Of a DNA stretch of 64,000 bases, positions 36,227-45,569 are shown in pieces (position 1 is the first letter of the stretch; each line of letters begins with the position of its first letter). The stretch spans positions 186,001 through 250,000 of the forward strand of contig NZ_JAIWZC010000001.1 of assembly GCF_020297485.1 (NCBI RefSeq). Direction: 5' to 3'. A program made the translations under genes and the position numbers. The notes below the pieces were generated by a model. The model was not told where the DNA came from. It searched no databases and saw only the letters and a program-made list of their open reading frames with translations. This DNA is from Enterocloster clostridioformis. GTDB lineage: Bacteria > Bacillota > Clostridia > Lachnospirales > Lachnospiraceae.

Positions 36227-37004
36227 TGACAAGTTAGAGACAAGAGATAAAAGAGAACAGGCGGGAACCGTAAAGCTGTCGGCCCGTCTTTTGACCGTAG
36301 CCGGGTTTGTGAGACAGGGAAGCCGCATTGCCGATGTGGGTACGGACCACGGCTATATACCTGTGTACCTGGCTCAGACAGGACGGATTTCCTCTGCCCT
36401 GGCCATGGACGTAAGATACGGTCCCCTGGAGAGGGCCCAGGCCCATGTAAGGGAATACCAGGCGTGGGAGAGGGCCCGCAGACAGGATTTTCCGGCGGTT
36501 CCCATCAAGACAAGGCTCAGCGACGGCCTGAAGGAGCTTAAGCCCGGCGAGGCCGACACGGTCATCATAGCAGGCATGGGCGGGGAGCTGATCATAAAAA
36601 TCCTGGACGAGGGCCGTCATGTGTGGGACAGCGTAAAACAGTATATCCTTTCGCCCCAGTCGGATTTGGATAAGGTAAGGCGTTATCTGGCCGGACATGG
36701 TTTTGCCATTGAGGACGAAGCCATGGTAAAGGACGAGGGAAAGTATTATACGGTGATGAGCGTGAAAAGGGGCTTTATGGAATATGAAAGCCAGGCCCAT
36801 TATCTCTACGGAAGGCTCCTGATTGGTAAGAAGGACATTACCTTAAGGGAATATCTGGACAGGGAGACGCTCAGAATAGAGAAAATCCTGGAATCCCTTC
36901 AGGAAAAAGAGGGGATTACCGACACAGAGACCAGGGCGGAGGCCAGAATAAGCAGGCAGAAGGAACTGTCCTGGATTAAGGAGGCACAAGATGAAATGCA
37001 GTGA
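36219..37004 (+). CDS. trmK: tRNA (adenine(22)-N1)-methyltransferase TrmK
   Basis: A 261-residue SAM-dependent methyltransferase of the TrmK/YqfN family that makes m1A22 in tRNA. The SAM motif [16 protein letters not shown] is near residue 37 and [12 protein letters not shown], the family marker, is near residue 110, followed by [13 protein letters not shown]. The gene starts inside the end of rpoD and ends inside the next gene, so the three are translationally coupled, the same order (rpoD-trmK-nif3-like) seen in many Firmicutes. Confidence 0.92.
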   Translation: MNSDKLETRDKREQAGTVKLSARLLTVAGFVRQGSRIADVGTDHGYIPVYLAQTGRISSALAMDVRYGPLERAQAHVREYQAWERARRQDFPAVPIKTRLSDGLKELKPGEADTVIIAGMGGELIIKILDEGRHVWDSVKQYILSPQSDLDKVRRYLAGHGFAIEDEAMVKDEGKYYTVMSVKRGFMEYESQAHYLYGRLLIGKKDITLREYLDRETLRIEKILESLQEKEGITDTETRAEARISRQKELSWIKEAQDEMQ

Positions 37005-37800
37005 AATCATGGAAGTATGCAGGAAACTGGCGCCGGAAGACTGCGCCTGTGACTGGGATAATCCCGGCCTTCTGGCAGGCAGAAGCGATAAGGAAGTAAG
37101 AAAGATATACATTGCCCTGGATGCCACGGACAAGGTGGTGGAGGCTGCTGCGGCTTCAGGGGCGGATATGCTTTTGACCCATCATCCCCTGATATTCAAG
37201 GCCATCAAGAAGGTAAATGACCAGAACTTTATCACCAGAAGGCTGGTGAAGCTGATACAGGAAGATATTTCCTATTATGCCATGCATACCAACTTTGATG
37301 CCGCTCCCGGCTGTATGGCTGATTTGGCCGCAAAACGGCTGGGCCTGTCTGACTGCGTTCCTCTGGAGGCGCTGGGGGAGATGGATGGCCCGGAGGGCGC
37401 TGTTTCCTACGGCATCGGCAAGAGCGGAGTCTTAAAGGAGGAAGTGACCGTAAGGGAGCTGGCGGCCCATGTAAAGGATGTGTTCGGCCTTCCCTTTGCC
37501 CTTGTATACGGGGATGAGCTTATGGAACAGAAGGTTTCACGTATATCCGTATGCCCCGGTGCGGGGGGAAGCGAAATTGAGGGGGCGCTGGCCTGGGGAG
37601 CCCAGGTCCTTGTGACAGGGGACATCAGCCACCATCAGGGGATAGACGCGGCGGCCAGGAACATGGCCATTATCGACGGAGGCCACTATGGGCTGGAGCG
37701 TATTTTTATCCCGTATATGGCTGAGTTTCTCAGGAAGAATCTGGGAAGCCGGGTTGAACTGGAGCAGGCGCCGCCTCAGTGGCCCGCCGTGATTGTGTGA
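36991..37800 (+). CDS. Nif3-like dinuclear metal centre protein
   Basis: A 269-residue NIF3/YqfO family protein that forms a hexameric toroid with two metals per subunit. The ligands are in LLTHHPLIF (near residue 60), MHTNFDAAPGC (near 95), and GDISHHQGIDA with DGGHYGLE near the C terminus. The length fits the short family type without the inserted PII-like domain. The biochemical role is uncertain (GTP cyclohydrolase-like folding has been suggested). It overlaps the trmK end by 14 bases. Confidence 0.9.
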   Translation: MKCSEIMEVCRKLAPEDCACDWDNPGLLAGRSDKEVRKIYIALDATDKVVEAAAASGADMLLTHHPLIFKAIKKVNDQNFITRRLVKLIQEDISYYAMHTNFDAAPGCMADLAAKRLGLSDCVPLEALGEMDGPEGAVSYGIGKSGVLKEEVTVRELAAHVKDVFGLPFALVYGDELMEQKVSRISVCPGAGGSEIEGALAWGAQVLVTGDISHHQGIDAAARNMAIIDGGHYGLERIFIPYMAEFLRKNLGSRVELEQAPPQWPAVIV

Positions 37801-37840
37801 CAGGAGAACCGGATTCTTGAAAATGAGGGAGGTAAGTGGA

Positions 37841-39493
37841 ATGGCACAGGTTAAGATACACGGCATCACAAAGGAATACCCGGAGGGGACCACGTGGATG
37901 GAGGTAGTCCGGGAGCACCAGAAGGGGTATGAATATGACATCCTGCTGGTACGGGTAAACGGAAAGCTCCAGGAGCTGCATAAACAGGTAAAGGACTGCG
38001 AGCTGTCCTTTGTCACCGCAAAGGATAAGCCGGGAATGTCCGCCTACCAGAGAAGCGCGTCTCTTATGATGCTGAAGGCATTCTACAGCGTGGCGGGACC
38101 TGGCAATGTGGAAAAGCTGATGATTGATTTTTCCATCGGACGGGGATTCTTTGTGGAAGCCAGGGGGAATTTTGTCCTGGACCAGGAATTCCTGGACGCG
38201 GTAAAGGCTAAGATGAGGGAGTACGTGGAGCGGAAGATTCCCATTATGAAGCGCAGCGTGTCCACGGACGATGCCATCGAGCTCTTTGAGAAGCTGGGGA
38301 TGTATGACAAGGCCAGGCTGTTCCGGTACCGCATGGTATCCAGGGTCAATATCTACAGCATTGACGGGTTTGAGGACTACTATTACGGGTACATGGTGCA
38401 GAATACAGGCTACATCAAGCATTTTGACCTGATTCCTTACCACTACGGGTTTGTGATGGTGATGCCTGACAGGAATACGCCGGACATCCTTCACAAGTTC
38501 GCGCCCAGCGATAAGCTGTTCGCCACCCTGTCTGAATCCACGGAGTGGGGCAGGCGGATGGATCTGGAGACAGTAGGCGCCCTGAATGACAGGATTGCAA
38601 AGGGGGACATGTCCCACCTGATTTTGATACAGGAAGCCCTTCAGGAGAAGAAGATTGCAGAGATTGCAGCGCAGATAGCAGCCAGGAAGAACGCCCGCTT
38701 TGTCATGATTGCGGGACCGTCCTCATCCGGCAAGACCACATTTTCCCATCGTCTGTCAGTCCAGCTGGAGGCCATCGGCTTAAAGCCCCATCCCATTGCG
38801 GTGGACAATTATTTTGTGAACCGTGTGGACAGCCCCAGGGATGAACACGGCAATTACAACTATGAGATTCTGGAATGTCTGGATGTGGAGCTGTTTAACC
38901 GGGATATGACCGGCCTTTTGGAGGGAAAGCGGGTGGAGCTTCCCTACTATAACTTTAAAAAGGGGGTCAGGGAGTATAAGGGGAATTTCCTTCAGCTGGG
39001 GGAGGGAGACATACTGGTCATAGAGGGAATCCATTGCCTGAACGACAGGCTTTCCTACACCCTTCCGGCAGACAGCAAATTTAAAATTTACATCAGCGCC
39101 CTGACACAGCTCAACATCGATGAGCATAACCGCATTCCCACCACGGACGGGCGGCTTCTGAGAAGAATGGTGCGGGATGCCAGGACAAGAGGCTCCTCGG
39201 CCCGGGAGACTATCCGCATGTGGCCTTCTGTGCGCAGGGGCGAGGAGGAGAACATCTTCCCCTTCCAGGAGGAGGCGGACGCCATGTTCAATTCCGCCCT
39301 TGTCTATGAGCTGGCCGTGCTGAAGCAGTACGCCCAGCCTCTGCTCTTCGCCATTCCAAGGGACAGCGAGGAGTGGCTGGAGGCTAAGCGGCTCCTTAAG
39401 TTCCTGGATTATTTTATCGGCGTCAGCAGCGAGGATATTCCCAAGAATTCCATTCTCAGGGAGTTCATCGGCGGGAGCTGCCTGAACGTGTGA
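37841..39493 (+). CDS. Nucleoside (uridine) kinase with TGS-like N terminus
   Basis: A 550-residue fusion. Residues 1-60 resemble a TGS domain (VKIHGITKEYPEGTTWMEVV), the next 150 resemble the ThrRS editing-associated domain, and residues 285-500 form a uridine-kinase/PRK fold with P-loop GPSSSGKTTFSHRL, the nucleoside region VDNYFVNRVDSPRDEHG and GIHCLNDRL. Such proteins are annotated as nucleoside kinases in Clostridia; activity is inferred from the fold. The ATG at 37841 has GGAGGT 7 bases upstream. It is the last gene of the dgt-to-kinase cluster and is followed by a strong terminator. Confidence 0.82.
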   Translation: MAQVKIHGITKEYPEGTTWMEVVREHQKGYEYDILLVRVNGKLQELHKQVKDCELSFVTAKDKPGMSAYQRSASLMMLKAFYSVAGPGNVEKLMIDFSIGRGFFVEARGNFVLDQEFLDAVKAKMREYVERKIPIMKRSVSTDDAIELFEKLGMYDKARLFRYRMVSRVNIYSIDGFEDYYYGYMVQNTGYIKHFDLIPYHYGFVMVMPDRNTPDILHKFAPSDKLFATLSESTEWGRRMDLETVGALNDRIAKGDMSHLILIQEALQEKKIAEIAAQIAARKNARFVMIAGPSSSGKTTFSHRLSVQLEAIGLKPHPIAVDNYFVNRVDSPRDEHGNYNYEILECLDVELFNRDMTGLLEGKRVELPYYNFKKGVREYKGNFLQLGEGDILVIEGIHCLNDRLSYTLPADSKFKIYISALTQLNIDEHNRIPTTDGRLLRRMVRDARTRGSSARETIRMWPSVRRGEEENIFPFQEEADAMFNSALVYELAVLKQYAQPLLFAIPRDSEEWLEAKRLLKFLDYFIGVSSEDIPKNSILREFIGGSCLNV

Positions 39494-39522
39494 TGCCCGC
39501 AGAGAGGGCACAGAGATGAGAC

Positions 39523-39567
39523 AGACCGTTTCCTTACAATCACGGTACAGGAAACGGTCTTTTTTTG
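39523..39567 (+). terminator. Terminator after the nucleoside kinase
   Basis: A 12-bp perfect stem (39523-39534 with 39549-39560) and a run of seven T. Confidence 0.9.
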
Positions 39568-39640
39568 CGTATTTTGATTCGTCTATTTTATTTTTATTCT
39601 GCGGGGGAAAAATTTTAAAAGAAAAAGGAATGAGAGTGAA

Positions 39641-39670
39641 TGTACAAAACACCTGCCCCAACGATATAAT
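39641..39670 (+). promoter_or_regulatory. Possible promoter of the TRAP operon
   Basis: A perfect TATAAT (39665-39670) with a weak -35 TGTACA (39641-39646, 18-base spacer). The weak -35 fits a promoter that needs an activator such as the nearby AraC-type regulator; that link is inference. Confidence 0.45.
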
Positions 39671-39742
39671 AAGGGTATTAAAGACGAGGAAACATGAATC
39701 CGGTGGCTGTGCCACGGGAATAAAAATTCAGGAGGGGAAGAA

Positions 39743-40771
39743 ATGAAGAAGATACTGGCATTACTGGTAAGCTGCACACTGGCCGTATCCCTGGCAGGCT
39801 GCGGCAGCCAGAGGGACAGCGGTCAGACAGCAGAGAACAGCGGCAAGAAAGTCCGTATCATGATTGGCTATGAGAACAATCCGGGGGAACCCATTGACCT
39901 GGCCTGCCGTGAGTGGAAGAGACTGGTGGAGGAACGGAGCGGGGGGACCATGAGAGTGGAACTGTATCCTTCCAGCCAGCTGGGAAGCAAGGACAATATC
40001 ATTGACCAGGCTGTGAACGGGGACTGCGTGGTCACTCTGGCCAACGGTCCGTTTTTCCAGGACAGGGGAATCCAGGACTTTGGCGTTCTCTTTGCCCCAT
40101 ATCTGTTTGAGGGATGGGAGGACCTGGACAAGGTGGTGAATAGTGACTGGTTTGACGGCAAGGCAGAGGAACTGGAACAGAATGTGGGATTGAAGATATT
40201 GACCACATGGAGATACGGAATCCGCCATACCATCACAAAAAAACCGGTGAATGCGGTCAGTGATTTAAAGGGCAGGAAAATCCGCGTTCCGAATCAGACC
40301 ATACTGATCAAAGTGTTTGAGTCCCTGGGAGCAACGCCCACGCCTATGGCTATGAGCGATATCTACACGGCGCTGCAGCAGGGAACCATAGACGGGGCCG
40401 AGAACCCTCTTCCGGTCATTTTAAACGGCGCATACCAGGAGGTGGCCAAAAATCTGGTGCTGGATGCCCATACATATGATATGACCTGCTGGATTATGGG
40501 AGCGGATTACTTCCATACACTGACAGAGCAGCAGCAGAATATTCTGATGGAGTGCGGAGACCAGGCCGGTGTATTCAACAGCCAGCAGCTGGAAAAGGCG
40601 GATGAGGAAGCGCTGGAGGCTTTAAAGGAAGCGGGCGTAACAGTAAGTGAATTGACGCCGGAGGATTTCAAGGCAGCAGGCCAGGCATTTTATGAGGACC
40701 CGCAAATTAAGGCCATGTGGTCCGAGGGATTGATTGAAGAGATGAAGGCCATCATCGGCAGGCAGGATTAA
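39743..40771 (+). CDS. dctP: TRAP transporter solute-binding protein DctP family
   Basis: A 342-residue lipoprotein: hydrophobic signal with lipobox LAGC and Cys near residue 20, then a DctP-family fold. The substrate-contacting segment DLKGRKIRVPNQTILIKVF contains the conserved arginine that clamps a carboxylate, and MAMSDIYTALQQGTIDGAENPL is the family signature. This binds an acidic solute outside the membrane and passes it to the two membrane subunits encoded next. Nearby uronate genes make glucuronate or galacturonate plausible solutes, but the substrate is not proven. Confidence 0.92.
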   Translation: MKKILALLVSCTLAVSLAGCGSQRDSGQTAENSGKKVRIMIGYENNPGEPIDLACREWKRLVEERSGGTMRVELYPSSQLGSKDNIIDQAVNGDCVVTLANGPFFQDRGIQDFGVLFAPYLFEGWEDLDKVVNSDWFDGKAEELEQNVGLKILTTWRYGIRHTITKKPVNAVSDLKGRKIRVPNQTILIKVFESLGATPTPMAMSDIYTALQQGTIDGAENPLPVILNGAYQEVAKNLVLDAHTYDMTCWIMGADYFHTLTEQQQNILMECGDQAGVFNSQQLEKADEEALEALKEAGVTVSELTPEDFKAAGQAFYEDPQIKAMWSEGLIEEMKAIIGRQD

Positions 40772-40797
40772 GTGTACCGGGAAAGGGGTAAATATTT

Positions 40798-41289
40798 ATG
40801 AAATCAGATAACAAGATTGGGAATCTGCTCCGCAACGCGGACGTGCTGGCAGCCTGTGGGGCCCTGATACTTCTGGTAGGAGTTACGTTCTTTGGGGTCA
40901 TCATGCGCTATTGTCTGGGAGATCCATTTGTATGGCAGGAGGAAGTGCAGCTGGCTCTTATTATTTGGGTGGTATTTCTGGGAGGCAGGTATGCATTTGT
41001 ATGCGGGAACCATGCGGCTATTGATGTGATTGTTGAAATGTTTCCGGAAACGCTTCAGAAATTACTGAGCGTGCTTATTGCGGCGGCGGCAGTCATCATC
41101 CTCTGCTATGTAGGCTATCAGGGAGTCCGGTATATCATGCAGATGGTCCGCTATGACCGTGTGACAAACATCCTTAAGATACCCTACAGCCTTATCTACG
41201 CGCCGCTGCCCATAGGATGTCTGACCATGGCGGTGCAGGTATGTCTGAATACATACAGGGATTTAACAGGAAAAGGGGAGGAAATGTAA
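40798..41289 (+). CDS. dctQ: TRAP transporter small membrane subunit DctQ
   Basis: A 163-residue protein with four hydrophobic segments, the DctQ small permease pattern (residues about 15-37, 50-68, 90-110, 130-150). RYCLGDPFVWQEEVQLALIIWVVFLGGRYAF is the recognisable family core. It follows dctP after 26 bases with an AGGGG ribosome site and precedes dctM by 3 bases. It bridges the binding protein and the large permease in the cytoplasmic membrane. Confidence 0.9.
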   Translation: MKSDNKIGNLLRNADVLAACGALILLVGVTFFGVIMRYCLGDPFVWQEEVQLALIIWVVFLGGRYAFVCGNHAAIDVIVEMFPETLQKLLSVLIAAAAVIILCYVGYQGVRYIMQMVRYDRVTNILKIPYSLIYAPLPIGCLTMAVQVCLNTYRDLTGKGEEM

Positions 41290-41292
41290 ATA

Positions 41293-42582
41293 ATGGAGAC
41301 AAGTATTATTTTAATATCGACTGTAGTGCTGCTGGTGCTGCTGTTCCTGAAGGTTCCGGTGTTCATCTCCATTCTTTCCGGTTCCATGGCATATTTTTTC
41401 CTGACAGGGGGTCCTTTCACAAAGATATTGGGCCAGAGAGTTCTGGCAGGCGTAGAGAGCATTCCGCTTCTGGCTATTCCGTTTTTTATCTGTGCAGGCG
41501 TGTTTATGAATTATTCCGGCGTAACCAAGCGTGTCATGGGCTTCTGCAATGTGATGACCGGGCGTATGACCGGAGGACTGGCCCAGGTAAATGTACTTTT
41601 GTCCACGCTGATGGGCGGTCTGTCGGGAAGCAATCTGGCAGACGCTGCCATGGAGGCGAAGATGCTGGTGCCGGAGATGGAGCGCCACGGCTATTCCAAG
41701 CAGTTCTCTACTGTGGTGACAGCTATGTCATCCATGATTACACCCTTGATACCTCCGGGGATTGCCATGATTCTCTATGGTTCCATTGCCAATATTTCAA
41801 TCGGTAAGCTGTTCATAGCAGGTATCGGTCCGGGCCTGCTCCTGTGTGTTGCCATGATGATACTGGTGCACTTTATCTCCAAAAAAAGAGGATATATGCC
41901 CATGCGCACAGATCGTCTGACCATGAAACAGGCAGCTCCTGAGATTGCCAGCGCTATCCTTCCTCTGTGCCTTCCCGTCATCATCATCGGCGGTATCCGT
42001 TTGGGAATTTTTACTCCGACGGAGGCAGGGGCGGTGGCCATTGTCTATTCCCTGGTGCTGGGCGTTGTGTACAAGGAGCTGAAGCTTAAGGACATCGGCA
42101 CAGGCCTTAAGGAGACCGTGGCTACCACGGCGTCTATTATGCTGATTGTGGGCGGCGCTTCTGCCTTTGCCTGGATTCTGACCAGGGAGCAGATTCCCCA
42201 GCAGTTTACGGCGCTGGTGCTGGGAACCATCCACAATAAATACCTGTTCCTCTTTGTCATCATCCTGTTTCTCATCGTGGTGGGCATGTTTATTGAGGGA
42301 AATGCGGCCCTTATCGTGCTGGTTCCCCTTTTGGCCCCGGTGGCCGAGGCATACGGCATCGACCCCATCCATTTTGCTATGGTCTATATATTCACAATGG
42401 CCTGCGGCGGCGTGACGCCTCCCATGGGAGCGCTGATATTTGTCACCTGCGGCATTACCAAGTGTAAAATAAAGGAGTTCATCAAGGAATCCATTCCGTT
42501 CTATGTCATGCTGTTTATCTGCATGATGCTGATGGCCTATGTGCCGGTGTTCTCCACAGGACTGGTAAACCTGTTCTATTAA
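41293..42582 (+). CDS. dctM: TRAP transporter large membrane subunit DctM
   Basis: A 429-residue polytopic permease with about 12 segments and the DctM signatures GVESIPLLAIPFFICAGVFM, GGLSGSNLADAAMEAKML and TPPMGALIFVTCGITK. It is the sodium-driven translocation subunit; together with DctP and DctQ it imports an organic acid. The start is 3 bases after the dctQ stop. A terminator follows, so dctPQM is a discrete operon separate from the sensor genes. Confidence 0.95.
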   Translation: METSIILISTVVLLVLLFLKVPVFISILSGSMAYFFLTGGPFTKILGQRVLAGVESIPLLAIPFFICAGVFMNYSGVTKRVMGFCNVMTGRMTGGLAQVNVLLSTLMGGLSGSNLADAAMEAKMLVPEMERHGYSKQFSTVVTAMSSMITPLIPPGIAMILYGSIANISIGKLFIAGIGPGLLLCVAMMILVHFISKKRGYMPMRTDRLTMKQAAPEIASAILPLCLPVIIIGGIRLGIFTPTEAGAVAIVYSLVLGVVYKELKLKDIGTGLKETVATTASIMLIVGGASAFAWILTREQIPQQFTALVLGTIHNKYLFLFVIILFLIVVGMFIEGNAALIVLVPLLAPVAEAYGIDPIHFAMVYIFTMACGGVTPPMGALIFVTCGITKCKIKEFIKESIPFYVMLFICMMLMAYVPVFSTGLVNLFY

Positions 42583-42603
42583 AATAAGAGAATATGGGCA
42601 AGG

Positions 42604-42646
42604 AAGGCTGCCGAAGGGTTTATTCCCCGGCAGCCTTGGGTTTTTC
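42604..42646 (+). terminator. Terminator of the dctPQM operon
   Basis: A 10-bp stem (42604-42613 with 42628-42637) followed by GGGTTTTT. Confidence 0.8.
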
Positions 42647-42665
42647 CCGCTTATATTATCTTTTC

Positions 42666-42694
42666 TGTCTATTGGCGCGCTTTTCTGGTATAAT
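42666..42694 (+). promoter_or_regulatory. Promoter of the sensor operon
   Basis: TGTCTA (42666-42671), 17 bases, and an extended -10 TGGTATAAT (42686-42694) lie 30 bases before the binding-protein gene. Confidence 0.55.
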
Positions 42695-42724
42695 TGGATT
42701 CAAATGAGACAGGGGCATTGGTAT

Positions 42725-43717
42725 ATGAGAAAGAAAATCATTGCGGCATGCCTTGCGGTGATGCTTGCATGCCTTTTATGGCTGGTAAAGGACAGGTGGT
42801 CCCTTCCGGCGGCACAGAATACAGAGCATGAGGGACTGAGAGTGGGGTTATCCCAGGCAGAACCTCTGACGCCCTGGAAAACAGCTCAGATTAAGAGCTT
42901 TAAGGAGGCGGCCAGGAGGAGAGGGGCGCAGCTGATTTACCATGCGCCGGAGGAGGAGAGCCTGGAGTGGCAGATTGAGGATATATATGGACTTCTGGAT
43001 TCGGATATTGATTATCTTATCCTGATTCCCGGAGCCAGAAACGGCTATGACCAGGTACTGCTGGAGGCCAGGCAGAGGGGAGTGCCGGTGATACTGGCAG
43101 AACAGGATGTGGAGATGGAGCCGGAGTATGACCGGGAAGACTACATACTGGGCTATGTTGCTTCGGACTATTACGCGGAGGGAGAGCTTTGCGCGGATAT
43201 CCTGGCCCGTCATTTCGGTATTGAGCCCTGCCATACCATGGTTATTCAGGGGGAAAAGTCCTCGGCCATGGATTGGGAACGGTATATGGGATTTATGCAC
43301 GGTGTAAGGGAGCACTCCAACCTATACGTATCCAAGCGTGTGGAGAGCAGTGGGAACCGGCTCACGGCCCAGAAGGTGACCGAGTCCGTGATCGCGGACC
43401 AGGACGTTGTTTTTAACGCGGTATTTGCCCAGAGCGACGAGGACGGGCTGGGAGTTCTCCAAGCCCTTAAGCTGGCGGGAATGGAAACAGGCAAGGATGT
43501 GGTCATTGTGTCCATAGGCGGAATACAGGATGTGTTTAAGGCCATCATTGCCCGGGAATACCTGGCCACGGTAAAGAGCAGTCCGGAATACGGAGATGTG
43601 GTATTTGACATCATAAACAGGCACCAGAGGGGCGAAAAACCGGACCGGCAGACCATGGTGAGGCACCGGGAATATACCATGGATAACGCGGAGGAATTGT
43701 TTGAGGATGCATATTAG
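42725..43717 (+). CDS. Membrane-anchored periplasmic-type sugar-binding protein (sensor)
   Basis: A 330-residue type 1 periplasmic-binding fold of the RbsB/XylF kind. The N terminus (residues 1-22) is a hydrophobic segment without lipobox or clear cleavage site, so it probably stays as an anchor. The fold is seen in KSFKEAARRRGAQLIYH, DYLILIPGARNGYDQVLLEARQRGVPVIL, and VVIVSIGGIQDVFKAI. No ABC partner is present; instead a histidine kinase gene overlaps its end by 11 bases. This arrangement matches the known XylFII-LytS type, where an anchored binding protein conveys sugar binding to a kinase. Confidence 0.78.
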   Translation: MRKKIIAACLAVMLACLLWLVKDRWSLPAAQNTEHEGLRVGLSQAEPLTPWKTAQIKSFKEAARRRGAQLIYHAPEEESLEWQIEDIYGLLDSDIDYLILIPGARNGYDQVLLEARQRGVPVILAEQDVEMEPEYDREDYILGYVASDYYAEGELCADILARHFGIEPCHTMVIQGEKSSAMDWERYMGFMHGVREHSNLYVSKRVESSGNRLTAQKVTESVIADQDVVFNAVFAQSDEDGLGVLQALKLAGMETGKDVVIVSIGGIQDVFKAIIAREYLATVKSSPEYGDVVFDIINRHQRGEKPDRQTMVRHREYTMDNAEELFEDAY

Positions 43718-45569
43718 GGAAACCATAAAGGTTTATATGAATAAATGGACAGGCTTCAGGGCATGCCGGGACCTGGGAGCCCGTCTTATGCTGAAGGAGA
43801 AGATGATTCTTTCATTTGCCGCCACATCAACCGGTATTGTCGTGTTGACCGGCGTTCTCCACTATTATATGACCGCGTCCCGGATCCTTAAGGAGGCGGA
43901 GGCCACCACGGTCCAGATGGTGGGCAATGCATGCCAGGATATCAATGAACTGTTTCTCCAGACGTTTCAGGTATGTTCTGCCATGAATGATAATATCAGC
44001 ATGCAGAAGCTCATAAGACGCCAGTTCCGGTCCATAAAGGAGATGTATTCCTATGACCTGGAGGGGAGCATGGAGATGATGGTGCTTCCTTCCTATAACC
44101 GGGATATCTTTGGCGTATATGTGCTGGGGGATAATGGGGGGCGCTATAAGAGCAATTCCTCCTCCTTCCTGGTGTCGGATCCCAGGGACACGGACTGGTA
44201 TCGGATCATCCATGCCACGGGACAGGCCCAGTGGTTTCCGCCCCACGAGAACTCCTATGTGGTCAGCACCCCCTATACCTCCTATGTGTCCATGGGAATC
44301 CCTTTTATTGATAAGGCAACGGGCCGGACAAAGGGGGTGGTTCTGGCGGATATTGATTCCGACAAGCTGTCCGGCATCGCGGCCAGGGCGGTCAGCGGCG
44401 CAGGAGATGTGTTTCTGATGGATGAACGGAACCGGATCATGAATCTGACAGCGGGGGAAGGACCGTGGAAGGACAGGGATGGAGTCGAGAAGGCGCGCCG
44501 CACGGTGGAGGAAAACCTAAGTGAAATACCGGAATACGGCGTCTCCCATGTGCTGAAGGACAAAGGACAGCTGGTGGTCTACCAGACCCTGAACCAGACG
44601 GACTGGAAAATCGTGGGCGTCATACCAAAAGCATCCATTACCCGCTCCGCGGAATATATCAAGGTGCTCATGATAATGCTCCTGGCGCTGGCAGTGGTCA
44701 TATCCATGATACTGTCCGAAATAGTGGCTGAGTCCGTTACCAGGCCCTTGTTCACCCTGGTAAAGTCAATGGAACAGGTGTGTGCCGGCAATCTGGAAAC
44801 ATCGGTTAAAACGGAGCGCAGGGATGAAATAGGGGTGCTGTATGATTCCTTTAATCATATGACAGGAGAGATGAGGAACCTCATTGACACCATTTACCGG
44901 GAACAGGAGAAGCTTCGCAGAGAGGAGTTAAAAGCCCTGCAGGCCCAGATTAATCCCCATTTCCTGTACAATACCCTGGACTCCATCATCTGGTCTCTGA
45001 GGATGCGGCAGGTGGAGGAGAGCATTGAGATGCTGACCGCTCTGACAGACTTTTTCAAGATAAGTCTCAGCAAGGGACGGGATATCATTACCATAGAGGA
45101 AGAGGTAAAGCACATAAAAAGCTATCTGAGCATCCAGCACCGGCGTTATCAGGAGAAATTTGACTATGACATCAATGTGGATCCGGCCATTTTGTCATGC
45201 AGGACCCCAAAACTCATATTACAGCCAGCGGTGGAGAATGCCATCTATCACGGAATCAAGCCCATGGAGGAGAAGGGGTATATTTATATCCATATCTTTC
45301 CGCAGGGAGGGGATGTCCTTCTGCAGGTACAGGATACAGGTATGGGGATGGATAAGGACGCATGCAGCCGCCTGAACCGGGAACTGGATACCATATCCTC
45401 GGATCAGCAGGGCACTGGTTATGGGGTGCGCAATGTGAACGACAAGATTAAAATTGTATATGGCAGGAGGTATGGGGTGACCATAGAGTCCGCTATGGGA
45501 GAGGGAACCGTGGTGACCCTGCGGATTGGAAAAAAGGGGGAGACATCCGATGAGAGCGATTATCTGTGA
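43707..45569 (+). CDS. YesM-type sensor histidine kinase
   Basis: A 620-residue kinase. TM1 is near residues 32-55, an extracellular dCache-like sensing domain follows (about 56-310, with DTDWYRIIHATGQAQWF), TM2 near 316-340, HAMP near 345-395 (PLFTLVKSMEQVCAGNLE), then the phosphoacceptor QINPHFLYNTLDSIIW (His near 417) of the LytS/YesM class, and the ATPase domain with DTGMGMD and GYGVRNVNDKI. The ATG at 43707 has GAGGAA upstream, overlapping the binding-protein gene; an ATG at 43737 is possible. It pairs with the regulator whose gene overlaps its end. Confidence 0.9.
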   Translation: MHIRETIKVYMNKWTGFRACRDLGARLMLKEKMILSFAATSTGIVVLTGVLHYYMTASRILKEAEATTVQMVGNACQDINELFLQTFQVCSAMNDNISMQKLIRRQFRSIKEMYSYDLEGSMEMMVLPSYNRDIFGVYVLGDNGGRYKSNSSSFLVSDPRDTDWYRIIHATGQAQWFPPHENSYVVSTPYTSYVSMGIPFIDKATGRTKGVVLADIDSDKLSGIAARAVSGAGDVFLMDERNRIMNLTAGEGPWKDRDGVEKARRTVEENLSEIPEYGVSHVLKDKGQLVVYQTLNQTDWKIVGVIPKASITRSAEYIKVLMIMLLALAVVISMILSEIVAESVTRPLFTLVKSMEQVCAGNLETSVKTERRDEIGVLYDSFNHMTGEMRNLIDTIYREQEKLRREELKALQAQINPHFLYNTLDSIIWSLRMRQVEESIEMLTALTDFFKISLSKGRDIITIEEEVKHIKSYLSIQHRRYQEKFDYDINVDPAILSCRTPKLILQPAVENAIYHGIKPMEEKGYIYIHIFPQGGDVLLQVQDTGMGMDKDACSRLNRELDTISSDQQGTGYGVRNVNDKIKIVYGRRYGVTIESAMGEGTVVTLRIGKKGETSDESDYL